From JAAXPZ01 sp965215705 (GTDB lineage: Bacteria; Campylobacterota; Campylobacteria; Campylobacterales; Sulfurovaceae), in contig CBDCEE010000003.1 of the NCBI GenBank assembly GCA_965215705.1, forward strand, positions 248,001 to 312,000: a stretch of 64,000 nt of DNA. Direction: 5' to 3'. The position numbers and the translations under genes were made by a program. The notes under the pieces are model-generated. The model saw only the letters and a list, made by a program, of their open reading frames with translations. It did not search any database and had not been told where the DNA came from. Below are positions 51,835 to 60,588 of this stretch, piece after piece (positions within the stretch are counted from its first letter, which is position 1; each line of letters opens with the position of its first letter).

Positions 51835-52409
51835 TGCATTGCTTGAGTTGTCATGTACTTTCTCGCAGTGTAGTATGCCAAAAGTGCAAAGAGATACTGT
51901 TGGTACCCACGATCACAAAACGAAAGGTAGGCACCCTGGAGGTGGTCAGCCTCTTCAAATACAAAAATATCGAACCCTTTCTACTGACCAAGCATACGCC
52001 GGTAGGCTACCGCCTCTATCGCTACTTCTCCAAACAGTTTGTGAAACCTTTTTTAGACAATTTTGCTACCCATATCGATACCCCTGTAACACTCATGGCT
52101 ATCGATGAGCAGGTGCAGAGCGGTTATTCACATACGGCACTGCTGAGCCATTATGCCAAAAGCCCCAAGATAGCACTTGCACATGCTACTCTGTTGGCAC
52201 AGAACAGTGTCAGCTATGCGGGAAAGTCTCTAGAATATAGACTCAACAATCCCCGAGACTTTCGCTATACAGGAAAAGCAGGGATCGAAGTGATCCTGAT
52301 AGATGATATTATCACCACAGGGGTCACCCTCCAAGAGGCACAGCAGGAGCTACAGCGACATGGGGTAGAGGTGCTGTTTGCCTTGACACTGGCAGATGCG
52401 AGGGATTAG
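51834..52409 (+). CDS. ComFC-like phosphoribosyltransferase-fold protein
   Basis: The 191-residue protein has an N-terminal zinc ribbon (CLSC...CQKC) and the PRTase motif VILIDDIITTGVTL (PRPP loop) with a preceding HTALLSHYAKSP. ComFC/ComF proteins take part in DNA uptake or nucleobase handling; the exact reaction is unclear. It overlaps cysE by one base and its end overlaps the upstream region of modA. Confidence 0.85.
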   Translation: MHCLSCHVLSRSVVCQKCKEILLVPTITKRKVGTLEVVSLFKYKNIEPFLLTKHTPVGYRLYRYFSKQFVKPFLDNFATHIDTPVTLMAIDEQVQSGYSHTALLSHYAKSPKIALAHATLLAQNSVSYAGKSLEYRLNNPRDFRYTGKAGIEVILIDDIITTGVTLQEAQQELQRHGVEVLFALTLADARD

Positions 52410-52419
52410 GTTAATAGGG

Positions 52420-52425
52420 TATAAT
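52420..52425 (+). promoter_or_regulatory. Possible -10 box for the mod operon
   Basis: A perfect TATAAT lies just after the comFC stop and 25 bases before the preferred modA start. No good -35 sits 16-18 bases upstream, so the call rests on the -10 alone. Confidence 0.4.
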
Positions 52426-52449
52426 AACAAAAACCAAAAGAGCATTGCA

Positions 52450-53193
52450 TTGAGATCATTATTTTTAATATTTCTTTCTATTTTTCCACTTCAGGCTGGT
52501 ACTATTCGCATCGCAGTAGCTGCCAATGTCAGCTATGCGATCCCTGAGCTTGTCGAAACATTTATGCTAACACATCCTGACACCAAAGTCCAAGTCACTC
52601 TGGGTGGTACAGGCAAGCTGGTAGCTCAGATACGCCATGGTGCACCCTATGATCTACTCATGGCAGCAGATATGGTCTATCCACAGGCACTCTATAGCGA
52701 TGGATTGGCAACGGACAAGCCCCGTATCTATGCACGAGGGGCTCTAGCACTACTAAGCACGAAAGAGAGAGATTTCTCTCGTGCTTTGGAGATACTTACC
52801 TCCCAAACGATCCGCACCATCGCCATCGCCAATCCCAAGACTGCTCCCTATGGAAAAGCCTCTTTTGAAGCCCTCCAAAAAGCAGGCTTGCTAGAAAAGC
52901 TCAAGCCAAAGTTTGTCTATGGAGAGTCGATCTCTCAGACGGTGGCACATACGGTGACGGCTGCGGATAGTGGCTTTGTTGCCCGCTCTTCTCTCTACAG
53001 CCCTCAGATGGCACAGTATCAGGAGGGCAAACAGTGGATCGCAGTGGATCCCGGGCTCTATACCCCCATAGATCAGGGGATGGTGATCCTCAGTACTGCC
53101 AAAGCCAATGCCGAGGTCAACTCCTGGTATGCGTATATGCTGAGCCCAGAGGCAGGAAAAATACTCCAAACCTATGGATACACCCTCCCATGA
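52450..53193 (+). CDS. modA: Molybdate ABC transporter substrate-binding protein
   Basis: The preferred start is TTG 52450 (247 residues), which gives a clean signal peptide (LRSLFLIFLSIFPLQA); the in-frame ATG 52396 overlaps comFC and adds an 18-residue polar extension. ModA motifs: IRIAVAANVSYAIPELVETF, LGGTGKLVAQIRHGAPYDLLMAADM, ATDKPRIYARGALALLS, AIANPKTAPYGKASFEAL, SPEAGKILQTYGY. It binds molybdate for uptake. It overlaps the next gene by four bases. Confidence 0.9.
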   Translation: MRSLFLIFLSIFPLQAGTIRIAVAANVSYAIPELVETFMLTHPDTKVQVTLGGTGKLVAQIRHGAPYDLLMAADMVYPQALYSDGLATDKPRIYARGALALLSTKERDFSRALEILTSQTIRTIAIANPKTAPYGKASFEALQKAGLLEKLKPKFVYGESISQTVAHTVTAADSGFVARSSLYSPQMAQYQEGKQWIAVDPGLYTPIDQGMVILSTAKANAEVNSWYAYMLSPEAGKILQTYGYTLP

Positions 53194-53588
53194 ACCGATT
53201 CCAAGCTACCATCACGCAGATAGAGTCAGAGGGGAGTCTCCATATCGTGACCTTTGATTTTGAGGGTACCCAGCTACGGATGATGAGTCTAGAGCTTGGA
53301 GCAGAGGTGAGGGTAGGGTCTGTGGTGATACTCACCATCAAATCCACCTATATCGCACTCGCCAAAGCATTCCAAGGAGAAGTCAGCTATACCAACCTCA
53401 TCCCCGCTACGATCACGCAGATACAGCAGGGAAAACTGCTCAGTAGTATCGGGCTCGATGCAGGAGGATATAGACTCGAATCGATCATCACCAGAGGCTC
53501 GGCAGAGCGGATGAAATTGGTGGCAGATGATAAGGTAACGATGCTCATCAAGGCGAGTGAACTCTCTATCGTAGAGGTAGTCAAATGA
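53190..53588 (+). CDS. Mop/molbindin-like TOBE-domain protein
   Basis: The 132-residue protein has two Mop/TOBE repeats: residues 1-65 (ATITQIESEGSLHIVTFDFE ... VILTIKSTYIALAK) and 70-132 (ATITQIQQGKLLSSIGLDAG ... VTMLIKASELSIVEV). Such domains bind molybdate or tungstate at the subunit interface. It sits between modA and modB, as the equivalent gene does in Campylobacter. It may buffer oxyanion in the cytoplasm or supply the sensor function missing from the ModE-like proteins. Confidence 0.85.
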   Translation: MNRFQATITQIESEGSLHIVTFDFEGTQLRMMSLELGAEVRVGSVVILTIKSTYIALAKAFQGEVSYTNLIPATITQIQQGKLLSSIGLDAGGYRLESIITRGSAERMKLVADDKVTMLIKASELSIVEVVK

Positions 53589-54277
53589 GCGAGATATTAA
53601 CTAATATTAACTTTACTCCCTTCCTTCTCTCTTTCAAGCTGGCAGGGGTAGTGACGCTGATATTGTTTGCTATCAGCCTCCCTCTGGCATGGTATCTCTC
53701 TCAGACCAGATCACGTGCCAAACCCTTCCTCGAAGCAGTCACCGCACTGCCGATCGTACTGCCTCCTTCGGTACTGGGATTCTATATCCTCATCGCCCTT
53801 TCGCAAAACTCCCCACTGGGGGCATTTTTCAAAGAGACCTTTGATGTGAGTCTGGTATTTAACTTCACAGGCTTGGTAGTAGCCAGTTGCTTCTATTCAC
53901 TTCCCTTTATGGTACAGCCTCTCCAGGGAGGATTTGAGACGCTGGATAGACAGATGCTGGAAGCCTCCTATGTCAGCGGAAAGAGCAGACTCCAGACCCT
54001 ATTCAAAGTTGCCTTGCCCAATATTAAACCAGCCCTGCTCACAGCCCTCATCATCACCTTTGCCCATACCGTAGGGGAGTTTGGCGTGGTACTCATGGTA
54101 GGAGGCTCCATCCCAGAAGAGACCAAAGTAGCCTCCGTAGCGATCTACGAGATGGTAGAGACGATGGACTACGCCGCTGCACATATCTACAGCGGGATCA
54201 TGGTGGCGGTGAGCTTTCTGGTGCTGTTGGTGGTGTATCTGTTCAATGGACGGCAACAGCGTGGGATAGGGGTGTGA
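53585..54277 (+). CDS. modB: Molybdate ABC transporter permease
   Basis: The 230-residue membrane protein has about five transmembrane helices, LPIVLPPSVLGFYILIAL, the EAA-type loop EASYVSGKSRLQTLFKVALPNIKPALL and the ModB end TVGEFGVVLMVGGSIPEETK. It overlaps the Mop gene by four bases. Its modC partner is 3.2 kb downstream, beyond an inserted module. Confidence 0.93.
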   Translation: MSEILTNINFTPFLLSFKLAGVVTLILFAISLPLAWYLSQTRSRAKPFLEAVTALPIVLPPSVLGFYILIALSQNSPLGAFFKETFDVSLVFNFTGLVVASCFYSLPFMVQPLQGGFETLDRQMLEASYVSGKSRLQTLFKVALPNIKPALLTALIITFAHTVGEFGVVLMVGGSIPEETKVASVAIYEMVETMDYAAAHIYSGIMVAVSFLVLLVVYLFNGRQQRGIGV

Positions 54278-54278
54278 T

Positions 54279-54506
54279 ATGGATGGTATAGCATTTGATC
54301 TCACAACATTGCAGACTCCAGAAGAGATGCTACAAGCCTTTCAACATGCTGATATCTCATTAGGACAGCTCTCATCACTGCTTCAATTATCCAAAGAGGA
54401 GACGATGGTATATCTATCTTCTCGTAAAATTCCTGTAACGGATTATGATCTTGACGAAGATATAAAGGGTATATCGATTCTATCAGATAAACCAAAGGAG
54501 CGATAA
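54279..54506 (+). CDS. UPF0175-like small antitoxin or regulator
   Basis: The 75-residue protein shows the UPF0175 layout: a first helix, LGQLSSLLQLSKEETMVYLSSRKIPV (helix-turn-helix-like, with the 'aelLgls...fl.ll...gipv' pattern) and YDLDEDIKGI. UPF0175 proteins are often antitoxin-like partners of small toxins. It starts one base after modB and overlaps the ATPase gene start by one base, so it is co-transcribed with the inserted defence genes and may regulate them. Confidence 0.6.
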   Translation: MDGIAFDLTTLQTPEEMLQAFQHADISLGQLSSLLQLSKEETMVYLSSRKIPVTDYDLDEDIKGISILSDKPKER

Positions 54507-56281
54507 TGGAGCTGGTCTATCTCTGGGTTGAGGAGTACAAGAACATCCATCGTCAGGGGTTTAATTTCTCTCCGAGGTTTCGGTGTGATTTTAAAGCTGA
54601 GTATGATGATGAGGGCAATCTAAAAGATAATTGCAAGTTGATCATTTGCGACAAGGAGAATCCTGACTGTAAGAATATTGAAGAATGTAGAGATTTTTGC
54701 AGTGAGCCATACATAAAAGACTTCTTTGGTGACAATATCAATGTGACGGCTATTGTGGGGAAGAATGGGAGTGGGAAGAGTAGTGTATTTGAGTTGATTA
54801 TCGATTCAATTAGTACAGTAAGCAATAAGAACTATAAAGCATTGTATGTATTTCATGAAAGTGATGGGCACAAACTATATGGCTGGAATATGGCAGATAT
54901 AGAAAATGATTTAGGGTTACAGTTAAATAAATTAGGAACTACCTCTAGTTCTGGTGGAGGTAAAATACAACCCTTTGACTTGGCATATTTATCACTATCC
55001 CCCTTTTTGAGTAATATAGACCATTTGTATAATACTATAGAAGAAAGTAAGAATCTAGTGAGTATCTATAATTATAGACCTGATTATGAAAACAAAACTT
55101 TTAATTATAGGGATTTTTATTTACGTATGATTCCAAGTATTCCGATATTACTGGATAATGAGTATATTCAAAAGTTATTTCAATTTCAAGGAAGTCCTCA
55201 ATATCTTGTTTTCCATTTTAATAAATCTCTTGAAGAGTATTTTGGTGAAGAATATCAGGCGATAAAAAAATCGGCAAAACTCATTCATAAGAGTGAGACA
55301 AAATATTGGTATGAAATAGAGCTTACGAATCAACAAGGTTTTGAAGATTTAGAAAAGCTCAGCAATGCTGTAGAGAGACAGAAAGCAAAATTCAGTGAAG
55401 AAAAGATTAAAATAAATGATAAATTACATAAAGATGAAGGAAAAGTAGATCTTCGAGAGCCGTCTAAGTCAAGAGAAACAAAGTATGATCCAATCCATAA
55501 TGAATTTCATAGTAAACCAGATATATCTGATGAAGAGAGTCCTCAATCACGAGTGAATAGTGCTAGAAAGGATAGAATAATAATTAATCAAAAAAAGCTA
55601 GAAAGAATAAATATTGAAATAGATAATTTGGGATCAATAGGTCTTAACCTAGATAGAAGAACAGGTGGAAAATCTATATTTTACTTTAGTTCTGGAGAAT
55701 TGGTATTACTCTTTTATCTCGGAAAGTTATTAGAATTATCTAAAAAAGAAGATGAGCTTACTTTACTAATTGACGAAAATGAACTTTTTTTACATCCTGA
55801 CTGGCAAAAGAAATTCTTACTTTTTTTGGTAAATATATTTTCTTCTTCAGGGTATAAGAGGCAAGTTATCATTGCTTCACATTCTCCATTTTTAATATCT
55901 GATATACCTAGAGAATATGTGATTTTTCTGAAAGATGGGAAAGTAGATAGTGGTACAGCACATAGTGAGACCTTTGGAGCCAATATTCATACGCTACTTA
56001 GTGATAGCTTTTTTATGAGTGATGGGCTGATGGGGGAGTTTGCGAAGAATAAAATTCAAGAAATTATGGATTTTTTAAATGATAAAAAAAAGATAGAAGA
56101 ACTTTCAACCAAAGAGGAGCAGATCAAAGAAGTTATCGAGAGTATAGGCGAACCATTTTTAAAACAAAAACTATTAGATATGTACTATGCAAAATATAAA
56201 GATGAATCATTAAAAGAGGCAAGAAAAAAAGAGCTATTGGCTCAACAGAGACAGATAGAAGAAGAGTTAAGAAGATTATGA
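54506..56281 (+). CDS. Septu-like (PtuA-type) AAA/ABC ATPase
   Basis: The 591-residue ATPase has Walker A IVGKNGSGKSSVFELI near residue 83, an ABC-type signature FSSGELVLL near 396, Walker B LTLLIDENELFLHPDW near 421 and the switch His IIASHSPFLISDIP near 458. A charged coiled-coil insert lies between (about residues 280-390). These features match the OLD/RecF-like ATPases of the Septu defence system (PtuA). The gene overlaps the HNH nuclease gene by four bases. Its codon use is much more AT-rich than modB and modC, a sign of horizontal transfer. Confidence 0.82.
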   Translation: MELVYLWVEEYKNIHRQGFNFSPRFRCDFKAEYDDEGNLKDNCKLIICDKENPDCKNIEECRDFCSEPYIKDFFGDNINVTAIVGKNGSGKSSVFELIIDSISTVSNKNYKALYVFHESDGHKLYGWNMADIENDLGLQLNKLGTTSSSGGGKIQPFDLAYLSLSPFLSNIDHLYNTIEESKNLVSIYNYRPDYENKTFNYRDFYLRMIPSIPILLDNEYIQKLFQFQGSPQYLVFHFNKSLEEYFGEEYQAIKKSAKLIHKSETKYWYEIELTNQQGFEDLEKLSNAVERQKAKFSEEKIKINDKLHKDEGKVDLREPSKSRETKYDPIHNEFHSKPDISDEESPQSRVNSARKDRIIINQKKLERINIEIDNLGSIGLNLDRRTGGKSIFYFSSGELVLLFYLGKLLELSKKEDELTLLIDENELFLHPDWQKKFLLFLVNIFSSSGYKRQVIIASHSPFLISDIPREYVIFLKDGKVDSGTAHSETFGANIHTLLSDSFFMSDGLMGEFAKNKIQEIMDFLNDKKKIEELSTKEEQIKEVIESIGEPFLKQKLLDMYYAKYKDESLKEARKKELLAQQRQIEEELRRL

Positions 56282-57222
56282 TCAATATCCCTTATCCAAG
56301 CCAAAAGATTTTAGACAGCTTTTTTAAATGCCAAAAAATAGAGATACTCAAAAGAATAAAAGCTATCAAAAATCAATCTTATATAAAAATCAAAAAGAAA
56401 AAATATAGAGTTACCAAGCAAATTAAAACTCTGTTAGAAGAGTTTGAAGATGAATCAAAATTAAAAATGTTACTTTTGGCTAAACCTGATGAGCTTATTG
56501 AAGTCATTCAAAAATATGAAGCCAATCATAATCTAAAAAAAGCAAGATATACAAAAGAGGCTCTACATAAAATCTTATATAGAATTTTTGTAGAGTATGG
56601 ATATGACAAAATAGACAAACTTCAATTTATAGATAACATCAATTTAGGAAGTTGCCCCTATTGTAATCGTAATTATATTTTTACCACAACTAAAAAAGGT
56701 TCTATCAAACCAGAAATAGACCATCTATATCCTAAAAGCATATATCCTTATTTGGCTTGTTCATATTTTAATCTTATTCCATCATGTCCGACCTGTAATG
56801 GATTTGGAGCAAAAGAGGGAAAGGATACTTTTTATGTGTATCCTATATCAAATCCATATACGATCAAGCCTATTGATTTTAGGTTTTCTATAAGACCAAA
56901 AAAAGTTGATTTTATAGATAATGTTAAAAATGAGCAATATGATTTTAGTGATTTTGAGATAGAGGTTTATGGAAACAAAGCAAATTTGGATCTTTTTAAA
57001 TTGGAAGAGCTCTATAAGCAACATAAAGACATTATTCTTGAGTTACTTATCAAAAAAGCTTATTATCCTGAGAGCTACATTACTGAGCTTTCAAAATTTG
57101 GATTTGGCAAAGATGAGATATACCGATATCTATTTTCAAATTATAGCCAAGAAGCAGATCACCACAAACGCCCCCTCTCCAAACTCATCAAAGACATCTC
57201 TGTCGAATTGGGGTTGGTATGA
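56278..57222 (+). CDS. Septu-like (PtuB-type) HNH endonuclease
   Basis: The 314-residue protein has an HNH/zinc-ribbon nuclease core: GSCPYCNRNYIF, then EIDHLYPKSIYPYLACSYFNLIPSCPTCNGFGAKEG (longer motif at 56651-56820), with the DH pair, the Asn of NLIPSC and two CxxC zinc pairs. The N-terminal 120 residues are Lys-rich and helical. With the ATPase it forms the PtuA-PtuB pair of Septu, an anti-phage system; PtuB proteins are usually shorter, so this is a long variant. No reverse transcriptase is present, so it is not a retron. Confidence 0.82.
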   Translation: MINIPYPSQKILDSFFKCQKIEILKRIKAIKNQSYIKIKKKKYRVTKQIKTLLEEFEDESKLKMLLLAKPDELIEVIQKYEANHNLKKARYTKEALHKILYRIFVEYGYDKIDKLQFIDNINLGSCPYCNRNYIFTTTKKGSIKPEIDHLYPKSIYPYLACSYFNLIPSCPTCNGFGAKEGKDTFYVYPISNPYTIKPIDFRFSIRPKKVDFIDNVKNEQYDFSDFEIEVYGNKANLDLFKLEELYKQHKDIILELLIKKAYYPESYITELSKFGFGKDEIYRYLFSNYSQEADHHKRPLSKLIKDISVELGLV

Positions 57223-57350
57223 TGCAAAAATATGACAATTTGACAGCTTATTGTGTTGATGATGGTTTTTATGCTATGGTTACACTGAATACAACAAAAA
57301 CAGAGCAACAGACGCAAAATATGCGACAGTTCGATCGCAAGGTGAGATAA
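57219..57350 (+). CDS. Possible 43-residue ORF after the nuclease
   Basis: ATG at 57219 overlaps the nuclease stop (ATGA) and the frame runs to TAA at 57348-57350. The product (MMQKYDNLTAYCVDDGFYAM ... QNMRQFDRKVR) is not recognised. It may be a real small gene or the relic of a larger one at the edge of the inserted module. Confidence 0.35.
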   Translation: MMQKYDNLTAYCVDDGFYAMVTLNTTKTEQQTQNMRQFDRKVR

Positions 57351-57351
57351 G

Positions 57352-57477
57352 ATGAATGAAAACAAAGCCCATGTATTTGATGAGTGGAATGCCATCAAGA
57401 AGCATACACATAAAAAAGAACTAAATAGATTGATTGACCCCACTCAAAAAGCAGGTCTGCCCAAAGGCGAATTATAA
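57352..57477 (+). pseudogene. Possible remnant of a MazF/PemK-type toxin gene
   Basis: A 41-residue frame starts HVFDEWNAIKKHTHKKELNR. The FDEWN-x-x-KK-x-x-H pattern resembles the N-terminal helix that precedes the catalytic barrel in Campylobacter-type PemK/MazF toxins. The barrel itself is absent; the frame ends one base before an upstream in-frame ATG for modC. It may be a truncated toxin left by deletion at the insertion boundary. The similarity is short, so confidence is low. Confidence 0.35.
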
Positions 57478-57516
57478 ATGAATTGTATCACAAAATATCA
57501 AGAGAGGAAACTAACC

Positions 57517-58383
57517 ATGCTAACCATAAACATCGCCAAGCCCCTCCACGGCACCACAGCAGACATGGCCCTAGACATCGACCTGACGATAGAGCAGGGT
57601 GCCTTTGTAGCACTCTCAGGGGTGAGTGGGAGTGGTAAGACGACATTGCTCAGAGTGTTGGCAGGACTGGAGGATGCCAAGGGGCAGATCAGTATGGACG
57701 AGGCAGTGTGGCTTCAAGATACCAAATCATTGCCACCTCAGAAGCGTGGGGTAGGGATGGTGTTTCAGTCCTATGCCTTGTTTCCTCATATGACTGTGGA
57801 GGAGAATCTGCTCTATGTGAGGAGTGACAAGCCCCTAGCAGGAAAACTCATGGAGATGACAGGGCTTACCTCTCTGCGTGATCGTAAGCCTCAGAGTCTG
57901 AGTGGGGGTCAGCAGCAGCGGGTGGCGTTGTGTCGGGCGATGATGGGTAGACCGAAGCTCTTGTTACTCGATGAGCCGCTCTCTGCACTCGATCCTGTGA
58001 TGAGGGCTGCACTCCAGCAGGAGATACTCTCTCTGCATAGAGAGTTTGGTACGACTACGGTGATGGTCTCGCATGAGCCTAGTGAGATCTACCGTATGGC
58101 GGAGCGTGTGGTGGTGCTGGAGCAGGGGCATGTGGTGGCTGATGGCAGCCCCAAGGAGGTGCTGTTGCGTACGATGGGGAGTCAGAAGTTCTCCTTCGAG
58201 GGGGAGATACTGGAGATCGTGCCTGCCGATGTGATCGCGGTGGCAGTGATCGCGATCGGACAGCAGATCGTGGAGATCGTGATCGGTACAGAGGAAGCAC
58301 AAACTCTCCATATCGGTGATAAAGTCAGTGTCAGTACCAAGGCTTTTGCTCCAACACTATCAAAAATAGAAGAGAAGGCTTGA
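57517..58383 (+). CDS. modC: Molybdate ABC transporter ATP-binding protein
   Basis: ATG 57517 is preferred (288 residues) because AGAGAGGAAA lies upstream; ATG 57478 is in frame and adds 13 residues. Motifs: Walker A SGVSGSGKTTLLRVL, Q-loop VFQSYALFPHMT, signature SLSGGQQQRVALCRA, Walker B LLLLDEPLSALDP, H-loop MVSHEPSE. A C-terminal TOBE/Mop-like domain follows. It should energise ModAB, from which it is separated by the inserted defence genes. Confidence 0.92.
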   Translation: MLTINIAKPLHGTTADMALDIDLTIEQGAFVALSGVSGSGKTTLLRVLAGLEDAKGQISMDEAVWLQDTKSLPPQKRGVGMVFQSYALFPHMTVEENLLYVRSDKPLAGKLMEMTGLTSLRDRKPQSLSGGQQQRVALCRAMMGRPKLLLLDEPLSALDPVMRAALQQEILSLHREFGTTTVMVSHEPSEIYRMAERVVVLEQGHVVADGSPKEVLLRTMGSQKFSFEGEILEIVPADVIAVAVIAIGQQIVEIVIGTEEAQTLHIGDKVSVSTKAFAPTLSKIEEKA

Positions 58384-58452
58384 TCAAAATTAGCATGCTT
58401 TAGTCACTAATTTGATACAATAATCTATCTCATCAGGACAGGAAACAGAACC

Positions 58453-60588
58453 GTGCGTAAAAAAGTCTATAAACTCAGTGATATAGAGAAGATCCTGACC
58501 TATGTACCGCCTGTATTTATCTTCCTGCTTACCATACTCTCCCTGATCATCCTCTATTTTGTTATGGAGTATAGACAAGACAGCAAGATCGAACTCCATA
58601 CACAACAGCAACAATTCCTCAAACAGAACTACCTCCATGAATATGTCACCTCTGTAGAGAAGCAGGTCAAAAAAGATCTTGCCAAAGTGGAAGCAAAGCT
58701 CAAACGCTCTATACACATACTCAAAGGGATCAGTATCGGACTGAACACTGCACAACAGAGAAAAGCGCTGATCACACATGTGGCCAATATGGAGAAAGAA
58801 AGCAATATAAAGTTTCTGGTCTTTGATCAGGCTCTCAATATTCTATATGGACAGAGAGTGGCGCGTAGTATCAGAACACTGATATTTGGGGATAAAAAGG
58901 GTAAAAAACATCTGGATATCACACTGATGTATATGATGTCCCAAGGGGATGACTCTTCTATGTCATGGAAAAATGACCTGACCAAGACGATCCAGTTGAG
59001 CTACTTTGTGGCCAATGAGCAGGAGAAGATCTATATCGGTGCATTCTCTTCTGTGGATTACTTTAAGAACCTTACCACCACAGCCTATATCAATGCCATT
59101 GCCAGTGGACTCTACAATCCTAAAGGATTTTATTTCTGGCTCTATGATGAAGAACGAAAAAAAGTCTATAATATGGGTAACCAAATGGTCTGGAAAGAGA
59201 GTGCTTCGATGCCTACTGGTGCGATACTTTATACTATTGATAAATATGATATGTCGATCGGTATCGCACAGTTACGAAAGAATCATGCGGATCAAGCAGT
59301 CACAGAGATCAAAAAAGAGTTTATCAGTAAGCGAAACAATATCTCTCTGGTACTTGTATTGGCTGCGATACTGTTATTGGTCTTTACGATATTTTTCTCT
59401 GATTTTATCAAAACGATCTTTGGCACCTTTAACCGTAGAGAAGAGAGACGGAACAGACAGATCAAGAGCCTCAAAGAGCGGTATGAACTGGCGGTTATTG
59501 CTTCCAATGATGGACTCTGGGATACCAACTTTAAAACCAAGAAGACCTTTTTCTCCAAAAAATGGCTGGATATGCTGGGCTATGACAGGGCGGATATCCG
59601 ATCCTATGATGACTGGTTGAGTATCATTCATCCTGAAGATGTGCACAGAGTGATCGAAGATATACGCTCACACACCTCTGACAAGAACCAGGAGCACTTG
59701 ATCTGTGAGTATCGCTTAAAGAAGAAAAACGGTGATTATATCTGGGTGCTTGGGCGGGGGAAAGCCTTTGTCGATAAGCATGGTAAGCCGATTAGACTCT
59801 CTATGATGAGTATGGATATCGACGAGAAAAAAGCTGCCGATAAAAAACTAAAAGCGTTGGTGGAAAAAGAGTTGGCGAAAAACGAGCGAAAAAGAAGACT
59901 CCTGATCCAGCAAAACAAGATGGCAGCCATGGGAGAGATGATCGGAGCGATCGCCCACCAGTGGAGACAGCCGCTGAACAATATCTCTCTGATACTGCAT
60001 TTTATCAGAGACAATGCCAAAGATCAAACCTTCGTCGCAGAGAAAATGGATTATTTTGCCAACCGTGCAAAAACACAGATCGAATATATGTCCAATACAA
60101 TCGATGATTTTAGGGACTTTTATCAGCCCAGCAAAGAGAAAGCACATTTTTGTGTTTCAGAAGCGATAGGGACAACCTTGACGATTATGAGTACACAGAT
60201 CGATAAAAACAATATTGAGGTTTCTATAGAAGGGGAACCCTTGGTCGTCAACGGCTATGAAAATGAGTTTAAACAGGCGATCTTGAATATTCTCTCCAAT
60301 GCCAAAGATGCGATTGTGGCAAAAAAGGCTCAAAAAGGGACATTTCAAGGAAAAATTGATATAACTATAGTAGAAGATACAATCCGTATCTATAATAATG
60401 GAGGATTTGCAGATGCAGATGTACTCGAAAGAATGTTTGAGCCTTACTTCACCACCAAGTTTGAAGACAAAGGCACAGGAATAGGACTCTATATGACGAA
60501 GATGATCATAGAGAACAGTATGGGTGGAGAAATCGCTGCTCAGAATATAGATGAAGGTGTACAGTTTACAATAAAGGGGATGCAATGA
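58453..60588 (+). CDS. Sensor histidine kinase with periplasmic Cache-like and cytoplasmic PAS domains
   Basis: The 711-residue protein starts with GTG at 58453. Transmembrane helices lie near residues 18-40 and 290-318; between them is a ligand-binding, Cache-like region (IKFLVFDQALNILYGQR; GFYFWLYDEERKKVYNMG). A PAS domain spans about residues 340-455 (NDGLWDTNFKTKKTFFSKKW, DWLSIIHPEDVHRVIED), followed by AHQWRQPLNNI near residue 502, AILNILSNAKDAI and TGIGLYMTKMI. It overlaps the regulator gene by four bases. A TRAP transporter follows, so its signal may be that transporter's substrate. Confidence 0.9.
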   Translation: MRKKVYKLSDIEKILTYVPPVFIFLLTILSLIILYFVMEYRQDSKIELHTQQQQFLKQNYLHEYVTSVEKQVKKDLAKVEAKLKRSIHILKGISIGLNTAQQRKALITHVANMEKESNIKFLVFDQALNILYGQRVARSIRTLIFGDKKGKKHLDITLMYMMSQGDDSSMSWKNDLTKTIQLSYFVANEQEKIYIGAFSSVDYFKNLTTTAYINAIASGLYNPKGFYFWLYDEERKKVYNMGNQMVWKESASMPTGAILYTIDKYDMSIGIAQLRKNHADQAVTEIKKEFISKRNNISLVLVLAAILLLVFTIFFSDFIKTIFGTFNRREERRNRQIKSLKERYELAVIASNDGLWDTNFKTKKTFFSKKWLDMLGYDRADIRSYDDWLSIIHPEDVHRVIEDIRSHTSDKNQEHLICEYRLKKKNGDYIWVLGRGKAFVDKHGKPIRLSMMSMDIDEKKAADKKLKALVEKELAKNERKRRLLIQQNKMAAMGEMIGAIAHQWRQPLNNISLILHFIRDNAKDQTFVAEKMDYFANRAKTQIEYMSNTIDDFRDFYQPSKEKAHFCVSEAIGTTLTIMSTQIDKNNIEVSIEGEPLVVNGYENEFKQAILNILSNAKDAIVAKKAQKGTFQGKIDITIVEDTIRIYNNGGFADADVLERMFEPYFTTKFEDKGTGIGLYMTKMIIENSMGGEIAAQNIDEGVQFTIKGMQ

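Noticed and set aside
54506..57222. Retron with Septu-type effectors
   Set aside because: No reverse transcriptase or msr-msd-like repeat is present next to the ATPase and HNH genes.
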